The notes under the pieces: model-generated | The model's input: only the letters and a program-made list of their open reading frames with translations | Databases searched by the model: none | What the model was told of the DNA's origin: nothing | Origin: a bacterium | Lineage (GTDB): Bacteria; Patescibacteriota; Gracilibacteria; UM-FILTER-43-11 | Length of the DNA: 36,779 bases | Direction of reading: 5' to 3' | Assembly (NCBI GenBank): GCA_030427295.1 | Contig: JAUHWS010000010.1 | Location: 1-36,779, forward strand | Shown here: positions 1-7,375 of the stretch, piece by piece | How positions within the stretch are numbered: the first letter of the stretch is position 1 | Layout of the letters: every line of letters begins with the position of its first letter | Translations under genes and position numbers: made by a program

Positions 1-61
1 AGCTCCAAGCTCCAAGCTCCAAGCTATACCTCGCACTTTGCACTCCCCACTTTAGGCGAAA

Positions 62-303
62 GTATATACTCACCCTCTCCCCAACTATATACCTATCCTC
101 TTCAGAATGTTGGGGTTCATCTCAGTACTTTTTTCAGCAAGCGATTAGCGAATAGCGAGTAGCGAATAGCTGAAATAGATCTTAGAATAGGACTACGCGC
201 TAAATGCTAATCGCTACACGCTCAAAAAATCAACTCGTAATTAGTCACTTGTAATTCGTAACCAAGAATAAAGTATATACTCACCTCAACCCAAAGTATA
301 TAC
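62..303. repeat. Third locus of paired GTATATAC motifs
   Basis: Octamers at 62-69/85-92 and 273-280/296-303; both offsets are 23 bp. Confidence 0.85.
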
Positions 304-323
304 TCACCCCAAACCTCAATGTC

Positions 324-393
324 ACTCCCGAGCCTTTATGGTCCACGAGCTTAGCGAGTGGTTTACCAAAAAGGTGAACTCGGGAGTCTTTTT
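324..393 (+). terminator. Composite stem-loop followed by T5
   Basis: ACTCCCGAG (324-332)/CTCGGGAGT (379-387), CCTTT/AAAGG, GGT/ACC, CCAC/GTGG nested, then cttttt. Confidence 0.6.
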
Positions 394-469
394 GAATTCA
401 GAGGTTCCAGATACAGACGACTCTTGGATCAAGCCAAAGAGTGACAAGCCACAACTTACCTATTTAAAA

Positions 470-504
470 CGCTAAACGCTACACGCTGACCGCTAAGCGC
501 TATA
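470..504. repeat. CGCTANN heptad array (5 units)
   Basis: cgctaaa cgctaca cgctgac cgctaag cgctata; reverse-complement orientation of the TAGCG family. Confidence 0.85.
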
Positions 505-571
505 AAAAAAGCATATTCAATTCAAGCTCATTATATAGTATGATCTAGATGTCCTTTAATGTGTATCCTTT

Positions 572-1876
572 ATGAAAAAATTTGCGGTCATTTCTTTTCC
601 GGGAACGAATTGTGAAGCCGAGACGGTCCGGGCGTTTAAACGTCATGGAATGGACGCGGAGGTGGTGCTTTGGAATGATCAGGGGCTTTTGGAAGGCGAT
701 CGTTTAGATGAATTTGATGGTTACTGTCTGCCGGGGGGATTCAGTTATGAAGACCGGGGACGGAGTGCGATTGTGGCGGCTCAAGATCCAATCATGGAGA
801 TGGTGAAGGCTGAGGCAGATCGAGGCAAGGTGGTGCTTGGAATTTGTAATGGGGCTCAGATGTTGGTGGAAACGGGTTTGATTCCGGGTTACGACAACAA
901 GGCGTTGACGATGGGTTTGGGTTGGAATGAGATGCGGGTGGAGGATCGGGTGTTGGATACGGGGTTTCGAAATGAGTGGGTTTATTTAAAGAATGTGGCC
1001 CCCAAGGGTCGCTCGGCTTTTAATGATTTTGAAGATTTGCTGCATGTTCCTTTGGCAAATGGCGAGGGCCGTTTCGTGATTCCCTCCGAGCTTCTCAAGG
1101 TGTTGGAATCCAACCATCAAATCATTTTTAAATATTCGGATGCCAGTGGTCAGATAAGTTCTGAGTACCCTGTCACTCCCAATGGTGCGGTGGATGGCGT
1201 GGCGGCGGTTTGTAATCCTGCGGGCAATGTGATGGCGATCATGCCCCATCCTGAACGGGATCCCAATGGCAGTGGCGAACTTATTTTTGATTCGATCAAA
1301 CGCTATTTTGAGCGGGATTCAAAGACAGAATACGCGTCTTTGGGTCAGGGGCAGGTCACAGATGAGATTCAGCCTAAAAAATCCTATGATGTGGAATTTT
1401 ATATTCGTTTGATCATCACGGACAATGCGGAACGGACGATTGAAGAGGCCCTGCTTCGAAAGGGGCTTTCACTTCATTTGGATCGTTTTGAATTCTATGG
1501 GATCAATCTGGCTTCTGGAGTTTCAGCGGAGGAGGCAATTGCTCGAATCATGCAGTCGGGTGAGCTGGCGAACTTTAATAAGCATTTGGTTTTTGTTCGG
1601 ACGTCCGAGGGGGTCTTTCAATATGAGGCTACAAAAGGATTGAAATCGGCTACCTTGAATTTGGATCACACCGTCATCACATCCGATGATAAGGATTTTA
1701 TGGGCCAATCCAAAAAAGCAGCGATCAATGCACATTCGGGGCATTTGATTCAGACGATGGATTATGGAGTCTTGTGGCATTTTTCTGAAACAGACGAGGT
1801 GACCATCAAGAAAGCTATTGATTCTCATGTGCTACACAATCCGTATTCGATGGTTCTTTATAGAAGTAACGACTAA
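572..1876 (+). CDS. purQ: Phosphoribosylformylglycinamidine synthase, glutaminase subunit (PurQ) with ~180-aa C-terminal PurS-like extension
   Basis: Class I amidotransferase motifs SFPGTNCEAET, VLGICNGAQML (nucleophile Cys) and MPHPERDPN. C-terminal part begins YDVEFYIRLIITDNAERTIEEALL. Confidence 0.93.
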   Translation: MKKFAVISFPGTNCEAETVRAFKRHGMDAEVVLWNDQGLLEGDRLDEFDGYCLPGGFSYEDRGRSAIVAAQDPIMEMVKAEADRGKVVLGICNGAQMLVETGLIPGYDNKALTMGLGWNEMRVEDRVLDTGFRNEWVYLKNVAPKGRSAFNDFEDLLHVPLANGEGRFVIPSELLKVLESNHQIIFKYSDASGQISSEYPVTPNGAVDGVAAVCNPAGNVMAIMPHPERDPNGSGELIFDSIKRYFERDSKTEYASLGQGQVTDEIQPKKSYDVEFYIRLIITDNAERTIEEALLRKGLSLHLDRFEFYGINLASGVSAEEAIARIMQSGELANFNKHLVFVRTSEGVFQYEATKGLKSATLNLDHTVITSDDKDFMGQSKKAAINAHSGHLIQTMDYGVLWHFSETDEVTIKKAIDSHVLHNPYSMVLYRSND

Positions 1877-1957
1877 CGACTAACGAGTAGCGATTAACGA
1901 ATAACGAATAGCGACTAACGAATAACGAATAGCGACTAACGAATAACGAATAGCGAT
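1867..1957. repeat. Phased heptanucleotide tandem array, 13 units of TARCGAN
   Basis: taacgac x2, taacgag, tagcgat, (taacgaa taacgaa tagcgac) x2, taacgaa taacgaa tagcgat; no phase breaks. Confidence 0.97.
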
Positions 1958-1981
1958 TAAGTATTAAATTTCTTATTGTAT

Positions 1982-2323
1982 ATGAAAGATCTTGCGCCTC
2001 AGATTTTTAGACAGCGTTTAATCATTGAAGGGTTTCCAGATTTTGAAATTTCTGACCTTCACATCAAAGATTACCTTTCTACTTTATCGAATGAAATTGG
2101 GATGGTGACTTTGCTTGACCCGGTGACTCACCGTTCAGACCAATTTGGTTGGGCGGGATGGATCCATTGGGAAACCTCTGGGGCTCATTTTTATGCCTGG
2201 GAGCAACCTCAATTGTTTTTCAGTGTGGATATTTATACCTGTAAATCCTTTGAGGTTGAAGATGCAACCCAATTTACAAAAGAATTTTTTGAAGCCTCTG
2301 AGCTTGTTTTTAAGGAAGTTTGA
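1982..2323 (+). CDS. S-adenosylmethionine decarboxylase (SpeD)-like protein, divergent active site
   Basis: WETSGAHFYAWEQPQLFFSVDIYTCKSFE aligns by eye with the SpeD segment SESHxxIHTWPEYGYAAVDxFTCG. ATG at 1982; the track ORF begins at an upstream TTG (1976). Confidence 0.6.
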   Translation: MKDLAPQIFRQRLIIEGFPDFEISDLHIKDYLSTLSNEIGMVTLLDPVTHRSDQFGWAGWIHWETSGAHFYAWEQPQLFFSVDIYTCKSFEVEDATQFTKEFFEASELVFKEV

Positions 2324-2366
2324 TGCTTCACTTACTCCTTAATCCATAACCCTTACTCCTACAAAA

Positions 2367-2831
2367 ATGCCAAAGTCAGTGTCCGTTTTGCTTCACAACA
2401 TTCGGAGCATGCACAATGTGGGGTCGATTTTTAGGACGGCGGATGCGGCTGGGGTGATTCATCTTTATTTGACGGGGTATACGGCTTGTCCTCCTCGAAA
2501 AGAGATTACTAAAACAGCTTTGGGGGCAGATACTTTTGTGTCCTGGTCTTATCACAAGGATCCGGACAGTTTGCTCCGTGAATTAAAAGCTAAGGAATAT
2601 CAGATTGCGGCGCTGGAAAAGAATGAAGAGAGTCAGGATATTTTTTCGTTTGAGGGACTTGATTCTGATCGACCTGTTTGTTTGATTTTGGGGAATGAGG
2701 TGGGTGGGGTTGAAAGCGATTTGCTCAACCTTTCTGATGAGGTTTTGCATATTCCGATGCGGGGTCAAAAGGATTCGCTCAATGTGAGTGTGGCGTTTGG
2801 GATTGGGGTTTATTTAGTTACGAATTACTAA
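2367..2831 (+). CDS. SpoU/TrmH family RNA 2'-O-methyltransferase (SPOUT)
   Basis: NIRSMHNVGSIFRTADAAG, LILGNEVGGV, IPMRGQKDSLNVSVAFGI are the SpoU motifs 1-3. Confidence 0.93.
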   Translation: MPKSVSVLLHNIRSMHNVGSIFRTADAAGVIHLYLTGYTACPPRKEITKTALGADTFVSWSYHKDPDSLLRELKAKEYQIAALEKNEESQDIFSFEGLDSDRPVCLILGNEVGGVESDLLNLSDEVLHIPMRGQKDSLNVSVAFGIGVYLVTNY

Positions 2832-3013
2832 TTACGAGTTACGAATTTATTTTGGAGCGTTTAGCGGTTAGTGTGTAGCGTTTAGCTCCATTTAAAATAT
2901 GCCCTTGCTAGACGCTGATCACTTATAAATTACGAGTTACGAATTTATTTGAGCGCTTAGCGCGTAGTCCTATTTTAGCTATTCGCTAGTCACTGGCCGC
3001 TAGCCGCTTATAA
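2817..3013. repeat. Intergenic heptad-phased repeats (GTTACGA, TAGCGNN/CTANNCG families)
   Basis: 2817-2844 gttacga attacta attacga gttacga; 2855-2889 gagcgtt tagcggt tagtgtg tagcgtt tagctcc; 2951-3013 gagcgct tagcgcg tagtcct attttag ctattcg ctagtca ctggccg ctagccg cttataa. Confidence 0.85.
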
Positions 3014-3040
3014 ATGACAAATTGTTTTTATTCTGTATTT

Positions 3041-3074
3041 GGCTCCCCCTTGCCAAAGGGGGCTGGGGGGATCT
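3041..3074. repeat. GC-rich palindromic REP/MITE-like fragment
   Basis: ggctCCCCCTTgccaAAGGGGGctggggggat: 7-bp perfect stem with 4-nt loop, G-rich tail. Confidence 0.5.
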
Positions 3075-3118
3075 TCTCTTTACGAATGGTTTACGAATGG
3101 TTTTTGGGTAACTTAACA

Positions 3119-3152
3119 AAAAACCCCTGGTCATTTCTAACGAGGGGTTTTT
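3119..3152. terminator. Bidirectional Rho-independent terminator
   Basis: AAAAACCCCT (3119-3128) / AGGGGTTTTT (3143-3152) inverted repeat just 3' of the minus-strand lipoprotein gene; T-runs on both strands. Confidence 0.85.
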
Positions 3153-3168
3153 GGAGTTTTAATTTGAA

Positions 3169-3699
3169 TTACGGGGTGACGATGGGGGCGGTTTCGAGTT
3201 CGTAACCATGTTCTTCTGCGAAGGCTTCTTGTGCGCTATCTAGAGCGGTGTAAGCGTTGTCCGCGGCTTGGTTGATTTCTTCAAAGATAGCGGATTCTTC
3301 ATCGATCATTTCTTGAGGAAGATCACCTTCGACTTCGGCCATGCGTTTCCAAAGTTCAATGAGTTTTGAATCTTGGTTTTCAAGGACGCTGATCATATCA
3401 TCAAGGTCATCAGCAAAAGCACTTTTTAATCCATCGTCTCCCTTAAGATCATCCATGGCTTTGATTTCATCACGGATTCCTTTGACGGTTTCGATGGTTT
3501 CGAGTCGTTTTTGGTCAAGTCCATCCAGGTCGCCTTCAAGTGGCGTGGCATCGGATTGATCGACGTATTCGTTGTAGGCATCGATGGCTTTAGTGTGAGT
3601 TTCGACAACAGTGTCGTTGTAAGCAACAGGGTCGACAAATAGGTCGCATCCACTAAGAGCTAGGGCTCCAATGACGAAGCTGAGAAATAGTTTTTTCAT
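3169..3699 (-). CDS. Small putative lipoprotein, helical
   Basis: N-terminus MKKLFLSFVIGALALSGCDLF has a lipobox (LSGC); acidic coiled remainder. Confidence 0.8.
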   Translation of the reverse strand: MKKLFLSFVIGALALSGCDLFVDPVAYNDTVVETHTKAIDAYNEYVDQSDATPLEGDLDGLDQKRLETIETVKGIRDEIKAMDDLKGDDGLKSAFADDLDDMISVLENQDSKLIELWKRMAEVEGDLPQEMIDEESAIFEEINQAADNAYTALDSAQEAFAEEHGYELETAPIVTP

Positions 3700-3789
3700 T
3701 TTTTTGAGGTAAAATAAATAAAAAGGACAACAGTTTATGGTTAGTATACCGTTGCCCTTTTGAATTGCAACTGTTTTTGGATTCCTAAG

Positions 3790-4125
3790 TTATCTTTGTT
3801 GAAGACCACTTCCAAGTATCCTTGCTAATTCCATCATTCTTTCCACTTTTTCTCTTGCACCTTCGCCAATGACTACCAAGACTTCTATCATCTCTACTCA
3901 CCTCTGTTATTTCTCTGCTGCTAGAATTACCATTTACTCTAATTTCCTCTCGAAGAATGCTTATATTTAAGCCTAGTACTCTGGCAAATTCGATTAATTG
4001 TTTCCCAAGCTCAGTGTCTGCTTCGCGTCTTTCTCCGTTACTACACTTAAATCTTGTGGTCTATTTTGCGCTAAATGCCTGGGATCGGATGTTTCAATAA
4101 CAAGATGACATTCAGAAGTTTCCAT
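3790..4125 (-). pseudogene. Frameshifted small gene (two compensating frame changes)
   Basis: Minus strand ATG at 4125 gives METSECHLVIETSDPRHLAQNRPQDLSVVT in frame 0. The shifted frame gives NGERREADTELGKQLIEFARVLGLNISILREEIRVNGNSSSREITEVSRDD. Frame 0 returns with MIEVLVVIGEGAREKVERMMELARILGSGLQQR*. ATG-to-stop span is 336 nt (112 codons). Confidence 0.55.
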
Positions 4126-4183
4126 ATGATTTTGGTGAGAGGGTAAGGGGATAACTTTAAAATACTTTAACTAATTAGTCAAC

Positions 4184-5446
4184 TTATTTGTTCTTGCCGG
4201 TGTAGTCTTCGACAAAGAGTGAAATGATGTTGGCGGTAGGGACGGCGATGATCATGCCGACGATGGCGAGGCCAACGCCTCCACCCAAATTGTAGCCCAA
4301 GCCGGCGCCGGCCAGGAGCGCAAAGATGACCACGACAGGATTGAGACCTACGGATCGTCCTACGATGAGGGGGACCAGGATGTTTCCCTCCACAAATTGC
4401 AGGATGGCATAAGCCGGAATGAGCCATAAGAAGAGGACGGGATCTTGATTCAAAGCAATCAAAGCGGCTGACGCAAAGGTGATGATGGGTCCAAAATAGG
4501 GAATGAATTCGGCCAAGGCAGAAACGAGTGAAAGGGTGAGCGCATAGTCAATGCCGATGACGGAGAAGATGATGAAGGTTAAAATTCCCATGGCCAAGGC
4601 AAGGAGGACTTGACCCCGAACCCATTCTCCAATCCGTGTGCTGACTTGTTTGGCTTTTAAGTTGAGGTAAGCGGAGTAGCGGTGAGGGAAAAGCGAATAG
4701 AAAAAATCGGAGGTGTGTTGGGAGTGGACCACCATGTAAAAAGTGATGATGAGGACCAGGGCTAGGTTGAAGATTCCGTTAAACACTGCAAAGATGGCAC
4801 CGAGGGCATTTTGGGCGAAGCCCTTAAGGTTGGTGGCCACGTCCAAAAGTCCACCACTGAGTTGTGACACCACTTGATCTTGATCGACCTGTTGCCAGAT
4901 TTGATCTATATAAGGTTGAAAGCTCTGAACAATCCATGAGTCACTGTAATTTCCATTCACCAAGTTCAAAACCATGTCCCTTAAGCTTGAGGCAATCTGC
5001 TCAATTTGATCCACAATGATGGGGATCAGGTTGGAGAACATCACGACAAAAATCCCAATGATAACAATATAAATCAAAATGATCCCCAGAGCCCGTGGGA
5101 TTCGACGAGTATGTAATTTATCCACCGCGGGATTGAGGGTGGCTGATAAGAATAGCGCCACCAAAAAAATGATGACCGTTCCTTGAATGATATTGAGTAC
5201 TCCCACAAGCCCAATGAGTAAGAGGATGGCAATGGTGGCTTTGACGACAGATGAAATGGAAATGGAAATCTTCACTTCTTGAATGTCCTTACCCTCCATC
5301 TTTCTGAGTGCTTTTTCACTCTCCTTTTCTAACCTTTTTTCTTTTTTGGATAATTTTAAGAGCTTTTCCCTCAATGAGCTCATCTTTTTTTGTGAGTTTT
5401 TGATAAACTCAGCTGCTTTTTCGGTGGGTGAGATTTTTTTACTCAT
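4184..5446 (-). CDS. AI-2E family transporter / permease
   Basis: Multi-TM protein with SVIGIDYALTLSLVSALAEFIPYFGPIITFASAALIAL and VEGNILVPLIVGRSVGLNPVVVIFALLAGAGLGYNLGGGVGLAIVGMIIAVP, typical of the family. Confidence 0.9.
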   Translation of the reverse strand: MSKKISPTEKAAEFIKNSQKKMSSLREKLLKLSKKEKRLEKESEKALRKMEGKDIQEVKISISISSVVKATIAILLLIGLVGVLNIIQGTVIIFLVALFLSATLNPAVDKLHTRRIPRALGIILIYIVIIGIFVVMFSNLIPIIVDQIEQIASSLRDMVLNLVNGNYSDSWIVQSFQPYIDQIWQQVDQDQVVSQLSGGLLDVATNLKGFAQNALGAIFAVFNGIFNLALVLIITFYMVVHSQHTSDFFYSLFPHRYSAYLNLKAKQVSTRIGEWVRGQVLLALAMGILTFIIFSVIGIDYALTLSLVSALAEFIPYFGPIITFASAALIALNQDPVLFLWLIPAYAILQFVEGNILVPLIVGRSVGLNPVVVIFALLAGAGLGYNLGGGVGLAIVGMIIAVPTANIISLFVEDYTGKNK

Positions 5447-5462
5447 ATTAAGTCACTCATTA

Positions 5463-5897
5463 TTATGATTCGGTGGCTAATTGCAAGACAATGTCCACGA
5501 TGAACCAGGCGGATAAACTGACAGCTAGGCCGATTAGCGCATACATGATAGTTTTTTTAGCGTCATCTTTGGAGGCATCTGACCCAAGGACATATTTGTA
5601 GCCTCCAATCATCACAAAAATGACTGAAATGGAACCGGCAATGATGATGAATACTTCCGAAAAAAACTTGATGAAGCAGGGGATTTGTCTCAGGGTGATT
5701 TCTCCGGTGCGGATCATCGTTGCTAATCCAATACACGCATCGCCATATCCTCCAATATTGGTGTTGTCGCCGGGCAGTAATGTTGGTGGATTAAAGTTGC
5801 TTTGAGCGAGCACGGTTGTACTCAGTCCAAATATCAGAAAAAGCATCAATAGGAATCGAGACATGATGATTTTAAGCGTGCTTTTTTTTGATTTCAT
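5463..5897 (-). CDS. TrbC/VirB2-like pilin-type membrane protein
   Basis: Signal peptide, then two hydrophobic helices flanking GGYKYVLGSDASKDDAKKTIMYALIGLAVSLSAWFIVDIVL, as in T4SS pilin-like proteins common in CPR genomes. Confidence 0.7.
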   Translation of the reverse strand: MKSKKSTLKIIMSRFLLMLFLIFGLSTTVLAQSNFNPPTLLPGDNTNIGGYGDACIGLATMIRTGEITLRQIPCFIKFFSEVFIIIAGSISVIFVMIGGYKYVLGSDASKDDAKKTIMYALIGLAVSLSAWFIVDIVLQLATES

Positions 5898-6023
5898 TTG
5901 AGGAGACTAGGTGTTTTTAGATTAGCAAAACTTTTTAATTCTGACCAGTTGCTCTTTTATTCAGTTGAATTAATTGTTTGAAACGATACAATGGAGATGT
6001 TTATTTTGTAACGCTTTTTTGTT

Positions 6024-7280
6024 TTGAGATATTCACAGATTTTTTCAAAAACGTCTAAAACGGTTTCTCATGATGCTGATAGTGCCAATGCGAAGTTGTT
6101 GATTCAGGGTGGATTCATTCACCAAGAAATTGCTGGGGTGTATACCTTTTTACCTTTGGGGCTTCGCACTCTTCGAAAGATTGAGCAGGTCATTCGAGAA
6201 GAGATGGAAGCTTTTGGGGGACAAGAGATTTTGATGCCTGCGCTGACGCCCAAGTCGGCCTGGCAAACTACCGATCGTTGGGATGGATTTGATGTTCTTT
6301 TTAAATTGGAGGGGGCAGGTTCCAAGGAGTATGCGCTGGGGGCCACGCACGAGGAAATTGTGACGCCGCTGGCGAAGGACTACACTTTTTCGTACAAGGA
6401 TTTGCCCTTTGCTGTGTTTCAGATTCAAAATAAATTTCGTAATGAACCTCGTGCCAAATCTGGTTTGCTTCGAGGGCGAGAGTTTTTGATGAAAGATTTA
6501 TATTCTTTTCATGCCTCTGAATCTGATTTGGACGCCTATTATGAAAAATCCAAGGACGTCTACTTGCGCATATTTGAGCGTTTGGGCTTTGATCCCAAAA
6601 TCACTGTGACGACGTACGCATCGGGGGGGGCTTTCAGTCAATTTTCTCATGAATTTCAGGTGCTTTCTGAAGTGGGCGAGGATACGGTTTATATGTGTGA
6701 AAAATGTCATTTGGCTATCAACAAAGAGATTATTGATGCACAAAGCACCTGTCCCTCCTGTGGGAACGCTGATTTACTTGAAAAGAAGGGGATTGAAGTG
6801 GGAAATATTTTTAAGTTGGGCACTCGTTTTTCAGAACCTTTTGGATTTAAATTTACGGATGAAGATGGTCAAATGAAGCCGGCTCAAATGGGTTGTTATG
6901 GGATTGGTCCGTCTCGTATCATGGGATCTTTGGTCGAGGTTTATCATGATGATCAGGGGATTGTGTGGCCCAAATCAGTGGCACCGCTTCAGGTTCATTT
7001 AGCGAGTCTGGGCAAGGATGAAATCGTTCAAGCTACTTGCGATAAACTTTATCAGGACCTCAAAGACCAGGGGATTGAAGTTCTGTATGATGATCGAGAC
7101 AGGCAGGTGGGTGCCAAGCTGGCGGATGCCGACTTGATTGGAATCCCACTTCGTGTGGTGGTTTCAAAACGAACCCTTGAATCGGATTCGGTGGAATGGA
7201 AAGAGAGAAGTGTGTCTGATGCTGAAACGATTCCACTTGCAGGATTGATCGAGAAGGTAAAGGAATGCTTCAGTGGTTGA
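6024..7280 (+). CDS. proS: Prolyl-tRNA synthetase, short form with CxxC/CxxC insertion
   Basis: TTG start; MRYSQIFSKTSKT, FRNEPRAKSGLLRGREFLMKDLYSFH (motif 2), GCYGIGPSRIMGSLVEVYHDDQGIVWP (motif 3). Confidence 0.95.
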   Translation: MRYSQIFSKTSKTVSHDADSANAKLLIQGGFIHQEIAGVYTFLPLGLRTLRKIEQVIREEMEAFGGQEILMPALTPKSAWQTTDRWDGFDVLFKLEGAGSKEYALGATHEEIVTPLAKDYTFSYKDLPFAVFQIQNKFRNEPRAKSGLLRGREFLMKDLYSFHASESDLDAYYEKSKDVYLRIFERLGFDPKITVTTYASGGAFSQFSHEFQVLSEVGEDTVYMCEKCHLAINKEIIDAQSTCPSCGNADLLEKKGIEVGNIFKLGTRFSEPFGFKFTDEDGQMKPAQMGCYGIGPSRIMGSLVEVYHDDQGIVWPKSVAPLQVHLASLGKDEIVQATCDKLYQDLKDQGIEVLYDDRDRQVGAKLADADLIGIPLRVVVSKRTLESDSVEWKERSVSDAETIPLAGLIEKVKECFSG

Positions 7281-7375
7281 TTTTTTGATTGAATTCTAGT
7301 AAGCTGGGACACAACTTCTTACCATTCGATAGCAATCCGCAACCCATTCGCATTCGATTCGTAAAACCATTCGAA

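Noticed and set aside
62-303. Insertion-sequence terminal inverted repeats
   Set aside because: The pairs are in direct orientation apart from the self-palindromic core; no transposase or long TIR is present.
1867-1957. CRISPR array
   Set aside because: 7-bp units with no spacers and no cas genes in the window.
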